A DNA stretch of 64,000 nucleotides, from contig CM033393.1 in NCBI GenBank assembly GCA_019426215.1, positions 48,796,645 through 48,860,644 on the forward strand. The letters are read 5' to 3'. Shown here piece by piece: positions 47,181 to 58,100 of the stretch. Positions within the stretch are counted from its first letter, which is position 1, and each line of letters starts with the position of its first letter. The notes beneath the pieces are model-generated. The model was given only the letters and a program-made list of their open reading frames with translations, was not told where the DNA came from and did no database searches. The position numbers were made by a program, and so were the translations under genes. The DNA comes from Buddleja alternifolia (Eukaryota > Streptophyta > Magnoliopsida > Lamiales > Scrophulariaceae).

Positions 47181-47339
47181 TAATTATAATTCTCTAATTT
47201 CAAAATTGAAGTCCTTACATAGCCAACAAATAAAAGAAAACTCAATCAAACATTAATTCTTTGGTGGAAGGAGTCTCTCTCTCAAGTTTTCTACTATCGG
47301 CCGCTTAAATAAAAGGATTAAGGATTTTTGATCAATAGA

Positions 47340-49580
47340 AATTTGATTGTGTTTCCCATATGTAAAGAAATATGGAGATTGAACATTATATTTTCAACAT
47401 GATTAGAAAAATTGATTGATGAAAGAAATGAATGGCCTTGTGTGGATCTCACAAAAGAGAAAGGATGATATTATTTATTTAATAGGAAAGATACACAATT
47501 TATAATCATATACATATTCTTAGAAATATTATTTTACATTCAAATAGATTAAAATATTTCATGTGCTTAAACATATTATAATAATTAATATATAAATGAT
47601 TAAATAAATTTTTTAATAATATGAAGTATTTAGTACAAGAGAAATAAACTTTTAAGTATCTACAATATCTAATAGTAATTGGGCATTGTGCTTACAAAAT
47701 TTAATTAATGTATGAAAAATATAATAAAATAAGATACCTATAGAGTTCGTATATTTTTTTTAACAAGATACTATATGAGCTCGAGGATATAAGTTGAGAG
47801 AAAAAAGTTAAATTGAAAGTTAACTCATCAAAGACAACACTCACGTCATTCCAATTTTAAAGGTCTATTTTGACCAACTTATAAGTTTTAAATGAGATTT
47901 GAAAAAATTTAAAAATATATATTACGTGTTTATTGGTTATCGTAATTAGTTATATTAATAGTGTCTAAAATTGGAGAAATATTCTTGAAAAAAATTACTT
48001 ATACACAAACGGGTGTAACAAAAAAAAGGATAGAGTTCTTAAGATCGTTATTTTTTGAATATGAGATGTTGGAGATAAGTTTAGATAAAAATTGTTAATA
48101 ACAAAAATTTGCTCACTTGAGATAGCACTTCTTTTAACCCATTTTCGAAGGTCCATTTTGATCAACTTATAAGTTCTAAATGAGTTTTGAAAATGTAAAA
48201 CTTTTAGCATTTGATATCTTGTAGTTAATCATATTATGGTGATACTTTAACTAAGTGATTTAGAAAGAAAAAGAGGTTCTTTAGCAAGGAAGACATCTTT
48301 GAAAAAATAAAATCTAGTATGGCATGTCTCAAGATGAAAGAAGAAATAATAGTTATGGGAGACATTCAATATTGTACTTGATGCTACAAACACATGCGTA
48401 TATTGTGAAAATATTGATTAGTTATTTCTATTACATATAATTATTTATATATATGGATGTATATAAGGATACAAAAGTTAAAACTGTACATGACTGCACA
48501 AATGTATACACGAAATATGAAATATGACATGTTTGACGTTTACTTGGAAAATAAATCGGCAACACGAGTATTTTCTTTGGACACATGATGCTTATGGTTA
48601 TTTTGTCTTTAAAATCTCATAATAAAGAGTGTAATATATATGTGAGATTTGAAAAAGTGTAGTATATATGTTATTGCATATAAAAATATGAAATTTGACT
48701 TTATATTTTCAACACTGTTAGAAAAAGTGATTGTAGAAAATAAATAAATCTGCTTGTATGGATCACAATTAAGACAATATAGTGTCAATTTATATATTTT
48801 AAAGAGATATAGGCTTATAATTATATACATGAGCGTGCTAAAAAATACATGAGACATTTCGTTGATATTCAAATAGATCGTTATATTGCATGTGTTTAGG
48901 TATAACATAATAAGTGTTGATCAAGAAAAAAAAAATATTAGCAGTAGGAAACTATTTAGCAGAACGAAAATAGACCTTGAACTTCAATATTGCCTAAAAG
49001 TATTTAGACATTATGATGAAACAATTAATTGCACATGAGAAGGTATAATGAAAAAACATGACAAAGTTCTTAAATTTGTTATTTTTGAAAGGGAAAATTT
49101 CATTTTTGGCCCCCCAGTTATACGGTGAATGCTATTTTGGTCCCCCAGTTACACCGCTCATTAAATATAGTCCTTAAACTACCGCATTTTTCATCAAATG
49201 TGGTCTCTCCGTCTAATTTCCAGTGAAATTGATAATTGTTGGGATTAATTGAAATGTGAACAATTACATTTTACACCCCATAAGCACAACTTTTGACACT
49301 TTCCACCGCAAAAAAGAATAAACAGAATATTGACAAATTTCACCATTTAATTGTGATTTTTTTCACAAATTACATCACTATCCATTTCTCATCAATATCT
49401 ACGGCTTTAATACAGTATTCAAAACACCAAAAAGCAAAAAAAGGACAAAGAAAAATGTTTCGATAATTATATTTAGTTAGTGATCTACATTTCAAATTGT
49501 ATATAACCTATGTTGCACGAACACAGATATGACACGATAATTTAAAAAAAAATTAGGAGACGACACAACTAGGACACGTG

Positions 49581-49611
<31 letters not shown>

Positions 49612-51250
49612 TTAGTGTGTATATTATACATGTTAAATAGAAATTAGATAAAATTATTAATATTTTATTTTTCAGTTAGTCTTAAAAGAATAATTGTTAA
49701 AGACACAGTGGCAAGATTGGGCCATGAATTTTATCTTGGAAAATTTAGTTGTATCAAATATTTAGGCGCACTTTGATCCAATTAAAATCCATAAAAAGCT
49801 GATTAGATCTCCTTTGCAGCGCCGTTGCAGTTCCTACAGAAAAGTTTGAAACCCATCTTCTCATCTTCTCTGGCGCCGCTTCACATCACAATGTAGTTCT
49901 TCATCCAAGAGAAATCAATCAGAAATCCCTAAAACTCACAATGGTAAATTTAGAAAAAATCTGACTTTTCATACAATTTACTACCAAAATTTTATTCTTC
50001 ATCCACACGAACTAGCAACAACCGGGGAAAGGTTTTGTTTCAAATGCATCCGACACGGCTCCACGCCGTGTCTGCAATTTTTTTTCTATTTTTTTCGAGG
50101 GACACATCTATGTACGTGTCCTACGTGTCCGACACTTGTTGGGGCCTTGTCGAACGCGTACTATTTTGAGGCATGTCCATGCAACTTAGTATATAACTGA
50201 TGCTAATTAAGGCAAAAAATCATTAGAGTAATGGTAAATTGCTAATTCTATTCTTAAGTTAGAAAATTTATATTAAAAGGGTGAAATTTGTTAGTGATTC
50301 TTTCATTGGTGGAAATGATCAAATTTTGTGCATTTGGGATGCAAAATATAATTTTTGACATTTTAATTAACCCCAACAATTGCAAATTAGACCGAGGGAC
50401 CAAATTTGATGAAAATGTGGTAGTTTAGGTACATTTGATGAGAGGTGTAACTGGTAGACCAAAATTGGGCTCGCCATATAACTGGGGACCAAAAATAAAC
50501 TTTTTCCTTTTTAAATATGAAGTGTTAGAGATAAATTGAGAGGAAAAGAAAAACAATAAAAGCTACCTCATTTCATTCCAATTTCATCAACCTATTTTCA
50601 CCAAATTACTAATTTTAAATGAGATATATAAATTGAATAAAAAATTTCAGTTTATTAGGTCAGATAATTACTATTGGACACCTACAGTATTACATTTAAT
50701 AAAGTCACATGAATATATTATAGAAATATTGATGAATTAGTTTCTTATACAAAATATTTATTAAATTCTTAGTGCATGTATATAAGGATGCATCAGTTAA
50801 AATTGTAATATACTTGCACAAACTTACTATCATCATATGTACTTAAAGTTCATATGCACTTGAAATTATTAGAATAAATAACAAATATAAAAAATTGCAC
50901 TTAACAATAGAAAACATACGTAAGAAGGTGAAATTAGAAAGTTTTATGTACTTAATTTTGAACCAACTTATAAACATGAGTATTCTTATGTATACATTTT
51001 TAATAATCTCATTATATAAGAAATATAATCTATATATATGTATATTTTGTATTATTAGAGAGAGTGATAGAGGAAAGAAATTGATCTACTTGTATAGAGT
51101 ACACAGATGAAAAACCAATTAATAAATATATGTATGAATATGTAAAAAAAAAAAATATATTAAAAAAAATCAAGATGAGTTTTAAACAAATAAACAAAAT
51201 GTTATAAGAAATATATATAAAATAATTAATTATTTTTTTGAACAATTATT
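47340..51250. repeat. Degenerate long tandem duplications
   Basis: Several blocks recur in the same order and orientation. One is a TTTTCAACATGATTAGAAAAATTGAT-type block near 47390, 48700 and 51045. Another is a TTCTTAAxxTxGTTATTTTTGAA block followed by GAGATGTTGGAGATAA near 48033 and 49068/50512. A third is ATGTATATAAGGATxCAxxAGTTAAAA near 48460 and 50765. The copies are strongly diverged and the third is split by an inserted element. Confidence 0.55.
49091..50507. mobile_element. Long-TIR element, about 1.4 kb, same family as 33370-34282, with captured-looking internal DNA
   Basis: The left end GGGAAAATTTCATTTTTGGCC and the right end GGGGACCAAAAATAAACTTTTTCC are inverted repeats. The similarity extends inwards about 150 bp (ATCAAATGTGGTCTCTCCGTC on the left, GACCGAGGGACCAAATTTGA inverted on the right). 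A related sequence near 48033-48070 shows the uninterrupted site. Inside, 49510-50165 holds nested sequence with GACACG/CGTGTC motifs. It also holds a GC-richer stretch (49805-49945) that reads like a plant 5' leader ending in an ATG directly before GTAAATTT. Confidence 0.6.
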
Positions 51251-51635
51251 AATAAATAATAATTAAATTTATTTGTCAATAAACTAAATACATCAATGTA
51301 TGCTCTTGATATATGTAATCATAAATTTCATAATTTTTTGCATCAGTTTTGTTTATCATTATACGATCATGTGCAACATACGTGATATTTTGGAAAAATT
51401 TACGTTAGACCAATTAATAATTTTAATGTCTATATCTCTCATTCAGTAAAATATATTATGTGCAATATGCTATACATTTGTGTGAATTTTTTTTTTAACA
51501 AAATGCGCACTTAAACCATTAAATTCGAGCTCGTATAAAATTACCCAAATTACTCTCTAGTAAAAGTAAAAAGACAACATCAAAACCATCAAACCCCTAT
51601 TCTCAAGTGCTACGCATCACATCACACCACACCAA
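51251..51635. other. Upstream region of the BAG8-like gene
   Basis: The sequence is A+T-rich up to about 51530, then comes a short presumed leader with CATCACATCACACCACACC. No further feature is supported. Confidence 0.4.
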
Positions 51636-52985
51636 ATGGCTTCTCACCACCACCCCTGCCACCACCACCCCACCACCACAACCACTACTTATTGCGACTG
51701 TTACTACCCCCCCTACCCACCCTGCCACCACCACCCTCCGCCTCCACCAGATCCCCACCTCCTCTACCACCCGCCACCTCAGCACCACCTCTATCCCCCC
51801 CAACCCCACCTCCCTAATCTACATCAATACCACCCCCATTTACAAGACCATTCATTCCAAGAAGAAAGACCAAACCACCCCACCGTCTCCTCCCTCCTCC
51901 GCCGCATCGCCGCCCTCGAGTCCGCCCTCGGCCGCCGCTCCTCCTCCACCTCCCTCCGCGACGCCGCGGCCCGCACCATTCAGACCTACTTTAGAGCCTT
52001 CCTTTTGCGCAGATCAAGAACCCTAAGGCAACTCAAGGACCTCGCTTTTATCAAGTCTAAGCTCAGCGCTCTCAAATCCTCAGTTTCTGAACAGACCCAC
52101 TTCGATTACGACGTCGTTTATCGTAGAGCTATGGATTTGCTTCGCAGACTTGACTCAATTCAGGTAAAAATAGAATCTTTGCTCTGAAAGCTTTGTGTGC
52201 AGAATATTTTTACATCATTTTCAATTTTGAATGTTCTGTAAGGATAATGTAGGCAGATCTGATATGTTTATTGTATTGATTATTCTGTGAAGGGTGGTGA
52301 TCCAATGATTAGAGATGGGAAAAGCTCGATACGAAGAGAACTTAACAATTTTTTCGATTTTATTGATGGGTTTTACTCGGAGAGGAGGAGGATTTCGAGT
52401 GGAGTAAAGGTGCGGTACGAGAGGACTAATGTGAAATCTAAGGTCCCCATTATGGAAAGAAAAATGAGCAATGTGAAATGTGGGGATTTGAAAAGAGAAA
52501 ATATGCAGAAATTGAGGGGTCTAGTTGAACGAATCGATAAATTAGCTGAGGAGCTTGATGAGGAGGAGAGTGAGGTAATCGAAAGCCCTATTATCATTAC
52601 AAGAAAGCAAAATGTAGCTGGAAATGTAAGTGGAGTTATGGTTAAGCATCATGGTGGGGCTCAACCGAAAGTGAAGAAAAGTGTGAGCTTTGCAGAGGAT
52701 GGGAAGGTTTACAGGTTGTTGAGGAGAAACCGTGAGCTGGTTTTAGACGAGGATTGTGATGACAACTTGGTTGATACTGAGAGAGAGCTCGTGGATGATC
52801 TTTGTAGAGAAGTTGAAGAAATTGGTGTATCTTCAAAGGAGGCTGATGATGAGGCGGAAGCTCACTCTGAAAACGAAGGTTCTCTTCCCAGCAGTGATGA
52901 GAGGCACGATCAGGATGAAACTGATAGTTTTGCATTCTCTGCTCCGTTGCCTTTGAAGATGGAAACAAGAGCCGGACTTAATTGA
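51636..52985 (+). CDS. BAG8: BAG family molecular chaperone regulator 8-like protein
   Basis: There are two exons: 51636-52163 (176 codons, donor CAGGTAAAAA) and 52293-52985 (acceptor TTCTGTGAAG), giving 406 aa. The N-terminal 75 residues are His/Pro/Tyr-rich with Cys pairs, as in plant BAG8 proteins. An IQ-type calmodulin-binding motif lies at about residues 111-130 (AARTIQTYFRAFLLRRSRTL) and is directly followed by a BAG-domain-like helical region to about residue 205 (DVVYRRAMDLLRRLDSIQ, then RELNNFFDFIDGFY). The C-terminal half is acidic. BAG proteins are Hsp70 co-chaperones, and the plant IQ-BAG group also binds calmodulin. The chloroplast location given to BAG8 in databases is not obvious from this N-terminus. 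The family assignment rests on the composition, IQ/BAG order and length as I remember the family. Confidence 0.85.
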
Positions 52986-54187
52986 CAGGAGATAAATAAC
53001 ATTAGTCAGTCACATTTTGTCGGGCATAATGTTGTGATATTAGGAAAATAACGGTAGTTGCTTCTGAGCGTTGGTTTGCTTTTGTTAGCTTGTGATTGTT
53101 GTATGACCACGAAGAAAGAAACGACTGGAAAACCTTAAAACTGTCGAAAGGTCATAACCATGTTGTAGTTGGGGCGTGTAGTTTTCGTTCTTTTCGTTGT
53201 ACGTTTTGGTATGGGGAAGAGGGTGTGGTGCTTGTTAATTTCTCTTAGTGTTGTATTTTGTCTTCCTTAATTAATGAGCATTTTATTGGATTGGAATACA
53301 TTAGTATTGTTTTCTCAATTCTCATTTGCTTTATCCTATTAAATCTGCTTTTTTTTTTTGAATTAAATCTGCTTTTAGTGTACTATAAGAAGACGTGAAA
53401 GCATTGGTTGTGAGAAGGTTTTTGAGGGGTAGGGGACATTCTTCATGGCAATGGAAACTGGGCAATATCCCCAAGAAGAAGGCTACAATATCCAAAAAGA
53501 ACTTTATAGCAATGAAAATTGAAAAAACTATTATGGTTTCATGATTACAAGGAGCAATTTGAGGGGTTAAATGTAATTAACTTTTAAGTTAAGGGCTAAT
53601 CAAAGATAAGTTGTCTTTACAATTAAGATAGCTCAACTCAGTTCATAAGAATTACACTACAAGTATCCAAATGTCACGTATGATTATATTTTCTCATTCT
53701 AATTGTTGCCACAAAGACGTGATAAGTGTTACTCGATGTGCAAGTAAATCGAACTGAGTCAAACAAAGTACGATTCAAGTTTTGATTTTTTATCGAACTT
53801 CAAAGCTTGAGTTATAACTTGGTCTGGTAACTAGTTCAACAGAGCTTGAACGAGCTTAATCAAATCAAATATGAGACAAATTAGATTAATTTGATATTTT
53901 TGCACATTTTATCATTTTAACATTGATCGAGTGGAGCTCAAGCCGAGCTCCCAACATTGTCAAACAAAAACATATCTTAGCCTTTTATTTTGAAAAGTGA
54001 ATCGAGCTGAAACGAACTTTTAATGATTTACCTCACATTCACTAGTCTGATATATTTTTTAGTCCTAATTGTAATGTCCAAACTGTAATGTATAAACATG
54101 TCGTGTACTCATGTGCCATTAGAATCAGATTTGACTCTTCTTCCGGTTTTAGATCAGAGTGAGCGCAACTGAATTAGTTTACAGTTA
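52986..54187. other. Intergenic DNA between BAG8-like and PPR genes
   Basis: It contains the BAG8-like 3' region and about 0.8 kb with no recognisable gene. The word AAATCTGCTTTT is directly repeated at 53340-53372. Confidence 0.45.
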
Positions 54188-56206
54188 ATGAATGGCCAAA
54201 GCCCACCTTTGTCCAACACACTAAAACACCTCTTCTCAACCACCGTCGGACAATGCGAGTCACTGTTATACCGCTGCGCCACCACAACCAAATCCCTTCC
54301 GACCACCAAGAAGCTGCACGCCCACACCATCACCTCCGGCCTCCTCTCAAACCATTTCCTCTCTTTACTCACGTCTGCATATGGTCTCTGTGGCCATGTG
54401 TCGTATGCCTGCAGACTGTTCGACGAATTGCCTAAACGAACTCTGGTTTCATATAAAGGCATGATAAGAATGTACACCGAGAATGGGTACCCCCGAGGTG
54501 CAGTAGTGTTGTTTAAGGAAATGCACGGGTCGGGTTGCTGCGTGGCGGATGAGTATGTATACCCGTTTGTTTTTCGAGCGTGTGGGGATTTAGTGTTGCT
54601 TGAATTGGGCGTGGTGGTTCACGGGTTGGCGATTAAGAGCGGCCTTGTATCGGGCAGCAGCTTTGTGGGGAATTCTTTGCTTGCAATGTATATGAATTGT
54701 GGGGACCAAAAAGGGGCTAGAAGAGTGTTTGGTGCAATGATGGAGAAAACTGTGGTTTCTTGGAATACAATGATTAGTGGGTACTTTCGAAACGACAGTG
54801 CCAAGGAGGCCTTGATGATTTTCCGGGGAATGGTGGATAATGAGGTGGAGTTTGATTCTGCCACGGTTCTTTCGGTTTTGCCTGCTTGTGGGTATCTGAA
54901 AGATTTTGAGATGGGGAGAGAAGTTCATCTACTGATCCAAGACAAGGTTTTTGGGAAAAGATTGGCAGTTCAAAATGCTTTAGTTGATATGTATGTGAAA
55001 TGTGGAAGAATGGACGAAGCACGTGGTGTTTTTGACGGGATAGTAGAGAGAGATGTCGTGACCTGGACTACTATGATTAATGGTTACATATCAAATGCAG
55101 ATGTTAAAGGTGCATTGAATCTGTGTAAATTGATGCAGTTTGAAGGTGTGAGACCTAATGAGGTAACATTAGCTTCACTTCTGGCAATGTGTGCCAGTTT
55201 ACCTGATTTGAAGCTTGGCAAATGTTTGCACGGATGGGCGATTAGGCAAAACATTGAAAATGATGTTAATGTGGAAACTGCTTTAATTGATCTCTATGCC
55301 AAATGTGGTTCTGTTAGGCTCAGTTTTGGTGTTTTCTCTAAGACTTCTAAGAAGAGAACTGTGCCTTGGAATGCAATTCTTTCGGGGTGCATTCATAATA
55401 AATTGGCTGGAGAAGCTATCGACTTTTTCAAGCAAATGCTTCTAGAAGCAGTGAAACTCAATGATGCAACTTGGAAGAGCATCCTTCCTGCATATGCCAT
55501 TGAGGCAGATCTGCATCAAGCAATGAATATACACGGTTACATGATAAGATCAGGATTTATTAGAAAAATTGAACTTGTCACCGGTTTGGTTGATATATAC
55601 TCGAAATGTGGAAGTTTACAGTATGCACACAAGCTCTTTGATGGTCTTTCTATGAGGAGTAGAGACATTGTTTCGTGGAGTGTTATAATAGCGGGTTATG
55701 GAAAACATGGAAATGGGAAAGTTGCGGTTTCTCTTTTTAATCAGATGGTTCAATCTGGGGTTAAACCTAATGAAGTGACGTTTACTTCTGTTTTGCATGC
55801 TTGTGGCCACGCGGGATTGGTGGATGAGGGATTAAATTTATTTAATTTCATGCAAAAAAATCACCAAGAGAGTCTACGGAGTGATCACTACACTTGCATT
55901 GTTGATCTTCTTGGTCGCGCTGATCGACTTGATGAAGCTTATGAAATGATTAAAACAATGCCCTTTGAACCGAGTAGTGCTGTTTGGGGTGCTTTACTTG
56001 GTGCTTGTGTGATACATGAAAATGTTGAACTTGGGGAGGTGGCTGCTAAGTGGCTATTCGAGTCAGAACCCGAGAACACGGGGAATTATGTGTTGATGGG
56101 AAATATTTATTCTGCAGTTGGAAGGTTTGATGATGCACAGAAAGTGAGGGGGATGATGGATAACATAGGATTAGTAAAAGCTCCTGCAAACAGTGTGATA
56201 ACATAA
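54188..56206 (+). CDS. Pentatricopeptide repeat protein, PLS class, E-type, 672 aa
   Basis: This is one uninterrupted exon, as usual for PLS-class PPR genes. It has about 14 P, L and S motifs from residue 40 on, with typical words such as HAHTITSGLLSNHFL, VVSWNTMISGYF, VQNALVDMYVKCGRMDEARG, VFDGIVERDVVTWTTMINGY, GVKPNEVTFTSVLHACGHAG and DHYTCIVDLLGRADRLDEA. It ends with an E/E+-like block (PSSAVWGALLGACVIHENVE, NYVLMGNIYSAVGRFDDA) and has no DYW domain. Such proteins bind organelle RNA and act in C-to-U editing or processing, usually with a partner deaminase. The architecture and sequence feel close to Arabidopsis PCMP-E16 (At5g39350). No clear targeting peptide is visible in the short N-terminus. 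The target RNA is unknown. Confidence 0.93.
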   Translation: MNGQSPPLSNTLKHLFSTTVGQCESLLYRCATTTKSLPTTKKLHAHTITSGLLSNHFLSLLTSAYGLCGHVSYACRLFDELPKRTLVSYKGMIRMYTENGYPRGAVVLFKEMHGSGCCVADEYVYPFVFRACGDLVLLELGVVVHGLAIKSGLVSGSSFVGNSLLAMYMNCGDQKGARRVFGAMMEKTVVSWNTMISGYFRNDSAKEALMIFRGMVDNEVEFDSATVLSVLPACGYLKDFEMGREVHLLIQDKVFGKRLAVQNALVDMYVKCGRMDEARGVFDGIVERDVVTWTTMINGYISNADVKGALNLCKLMQFEGVRPNEVTLASLLAMCASLPDLKLGKCLHGWAIRQNIENDVNVETALIDLYAKCGSVRLSFGVFSKTSKKRTVPWNAILSGCIHNKLAGEAIDFFKQMLLEAVKLNDATWKSILPAYAIEADLHQAMNIHGYMIRSGFIRKIELVTGLVDIYSKCGSLQYAHKLFDGLSMRSRDIVSWSVIIAGYGKHGNGKVAVSLFNQMVQSGVKPNEVTFTSVLHACGHAGLVDEGLNLFNFMQKNHQESLRSDHYTCIVDLLGRADRLDEAYEMIKTMPFEPSSAVWGALLGACVIHENVELGEVAAKWLFESEPENTGNYVLMGNIYSAVGRFDDAQKVRGMMDNIGLVKAPANSVIT

Positions 56207-57480
56207 TTGAAGCATGTTTATGAATTGTTGTCTCAATTTGATGGACTGATAGATGTATATGCAATAGCCATATAATTTGATGTTTTCTTACAATCTTGAC
56301 ATTCTTATATGCCTTTGTTTTTCCATGTTTGATGTTAATGGTTAGAACTTAGAAGCAGGCTTTTGTTAATTCCCCTGCTATAGTTCCTCTAGCATGATTA
56401 GTGGATTAATAATTTATTATTTTATCTTATAATAATGCCATCCCAAACCTATTAAATCCCTTTTTAACACCTAAATCACAACATTAACTTCTGCTGCAAC
56501 AAACTTAATCCCCATTGCCAAATCCCAAAATCAAAGGTAACCCCGATTCAAATTGTAAATGCAGTCCCTATATTTATAAGATCTATAATCTTAGGGCGAG
56601 GAAACATAAATATGTGTTTCAACTCATATTCTATTTTAACTATACATGAATTGTATACACTTGTTATGCACAATTCAAGTGAAAATACAATTAAACACAA
56701 TACATTATTCCTAAATAGAAAATTTGAAACGGGCAAGATGAGTGGCACTCAATTTAGACTTTCATACTATGATAGCCGCATTGTTGTAATTTGAGAAAAT
56801 TACCAAAAGTCTCCCTCACTTTAGTGTAAATTACCAAAAACCTCCTGATCTTTTTGAAATTACATAAACTTCCCCTCATGTTAAGACATTATTACAATTA
56901 CACTCCATCTGTATTAACTTTTTTTTTATAATTTCACCACTTGTAAAACTTAGAAATAGATCAATTGCAGGGGTCTCATTGTTATTTCCAAAAATTAAGG
57001 GGTTTTGATAATTAGTACTAAAGTGAAGGGTGTGCATGTAATTCACACTTGTAATCATATTCGAACAATTTGATTATTTCTAAATTCAATTTCAACCGTT
57101 TAATCACACCCATATAACTTTTTCGAAATGACAAGTGTGTACAATCCAATTATGACAAGTATAGTTTACTTTCCGCAATGTTAATGTTGGTGCAGACAAA
57201 TTCCATGCAACTAGAATTTCCCTGAAATTTTGCTCTCATTTCAGGTCTTCTACCTAAGTTCTCAAAGTCAAACCTGTCTTTTTCTTTTTTCTATCTGTAG
57301 CAATAAATACGAATTTGACAAGCGAAAGTATTTCTATGTATTTCGGTCTCACAAATATTACTAGTATTTAATACTTTTTTTTTTGATAGATAGTATTTAA
57401 TACTTTTCTATTCTACTTTTCAACTTTTTAGCTTTTTGGGTCAAGTTCTATGCATAATTAGAAGAAAACTATAAGCAAAA
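56207..57480. other. Intergenic DNA between PPR and GAUT genes
   Basis: It holds the PPR 3' region and A+T-rich DNA. A possible small MITE at 56794-57050 is listed separately; nothing else is supported. Confidence 0.4.
56794..57050. mobile_element. Possible MITE with imperfect inverted ends
   Basis: The left part (AAATTACCAAAAGTCTCCCTCACTTTAGTG) and the right part (read inverted, GTGAATTACATGCACACCCTTCACTTTAGTAC) share ATTAC and CTTCACTTTAGT blocks in inverted order. TTGTAAT lies on both sides (near 56784 and 57051). The similarity is modest, so the call is tentative. Confidence 0.35.
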
Positions 57481-57499
57481 GTAATTATACACACACATA

Positions 57500-57535
57500 T
57501 ACATATATATATATATCTATATATATTGCGGTGTT
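57500..57535 (+). promoter_or_regulatory. TATA-rich microsatellite upstream of the GAUT gene
   Basis: ACACACACATATACATATAT and following TA units lie about 550 bp before the GAUT start codon and just before a pyrimidine-rich stretch. A TATA box within it is possible but not distinguishable from the microsatellite. Confidence 0.3.
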
Positions 57536-57835
57536 CAGCTAATCAAATTATATTTACCTCTCTACATTCACTCTTCCGACTTCTGATCCAGGGAGAGAAA
57601 TTCAATCGTCAGCCATTAAATTATAGAGAGCGGCGACATTGTGAAAGAGAGAGCGAGAGAGAAAACTATTATGCTTTGCTGTGATGATTAGATTGATGCA
57701 TTAATCTCATTTTACATTCATTTATTCATTCGTTTGCTGAATCTGATTTTAGATACAGACACCAGAAATTCGAATAGCAATCGGAAACCCTAGGCTTAGT
57801 TGGATTGGGCGTGATTTATTGGATTACAAATTCCA

Positions 57836-57964
57836 ATGCGGTGGTATTCGCCGCCGGGGAGGAGAACAGGATCGTTGAATAGCTGCGGTGGCGGATCTGA
57901 TGGTGAGAAGCGTATCGTCATTTTCGAAGAATTGTCGGCGCAGAGTTTTTCGGAAGAGTATTAG
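57836..57964 (+). CDS. Upstream ORF 1 in the GAUT leader, 42 aa
   Basis: It starts at an ATG in the 5' leader and ends at TAG 57962-57964, in the same frame as the main GAUT start but closed before it. The peptide begins MRWYSPPGRRTG and ends FSEEY. Whether it is translated depends on the transcript start, which is not visible. Confidence 0.4.
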   Translation: MRWYSPPGRRTGSLNSCGGGSDGEKRIVIFEELSAQSFSEEY

Positions 57965-58100
57965 CTGTGATAGTATTGGTAAAGGCGGTGTCGGTGTTGA
58001 GAGCGTTGATTTGTTGAATTGTAGGAGGCTGAAAAGGATACTAGTGGAGGAGAGGGGTGGCATTCGAGGAAGATGCAGCTGCACTTCTCACCTAGCATGA
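57900..58100 (+). CDS. Upstream ORF 2 overlapping the GAUT start codon, 66 aa
   Basis: It starts at the ATG at 57900, overlaps uORF 1, and runs past the GAUT ATG at 58073 in a different frame to the TGA at 58098-58100. The peptide is basic and Ser/Arg/Cys-rich (MVRSVSSFSKNCRRRVFRKS). If included in the mRNA it would strongly reduce initiation at the main ATG. Confidence 0.4.
   Translation: MVRSVSSFSKNCRRRVFRKSISCDSIGKGGVGVESVDLLNCRRLKRILVEERGGIRGRCSCTSHLA

Noticed and set aside
54154..55022. Several minus-strand open frames of 80-112 residues opposite the PPR gene
   Set aside because: They are shadows of the plus-strand PPR coding sequence and have no motifs of their own.
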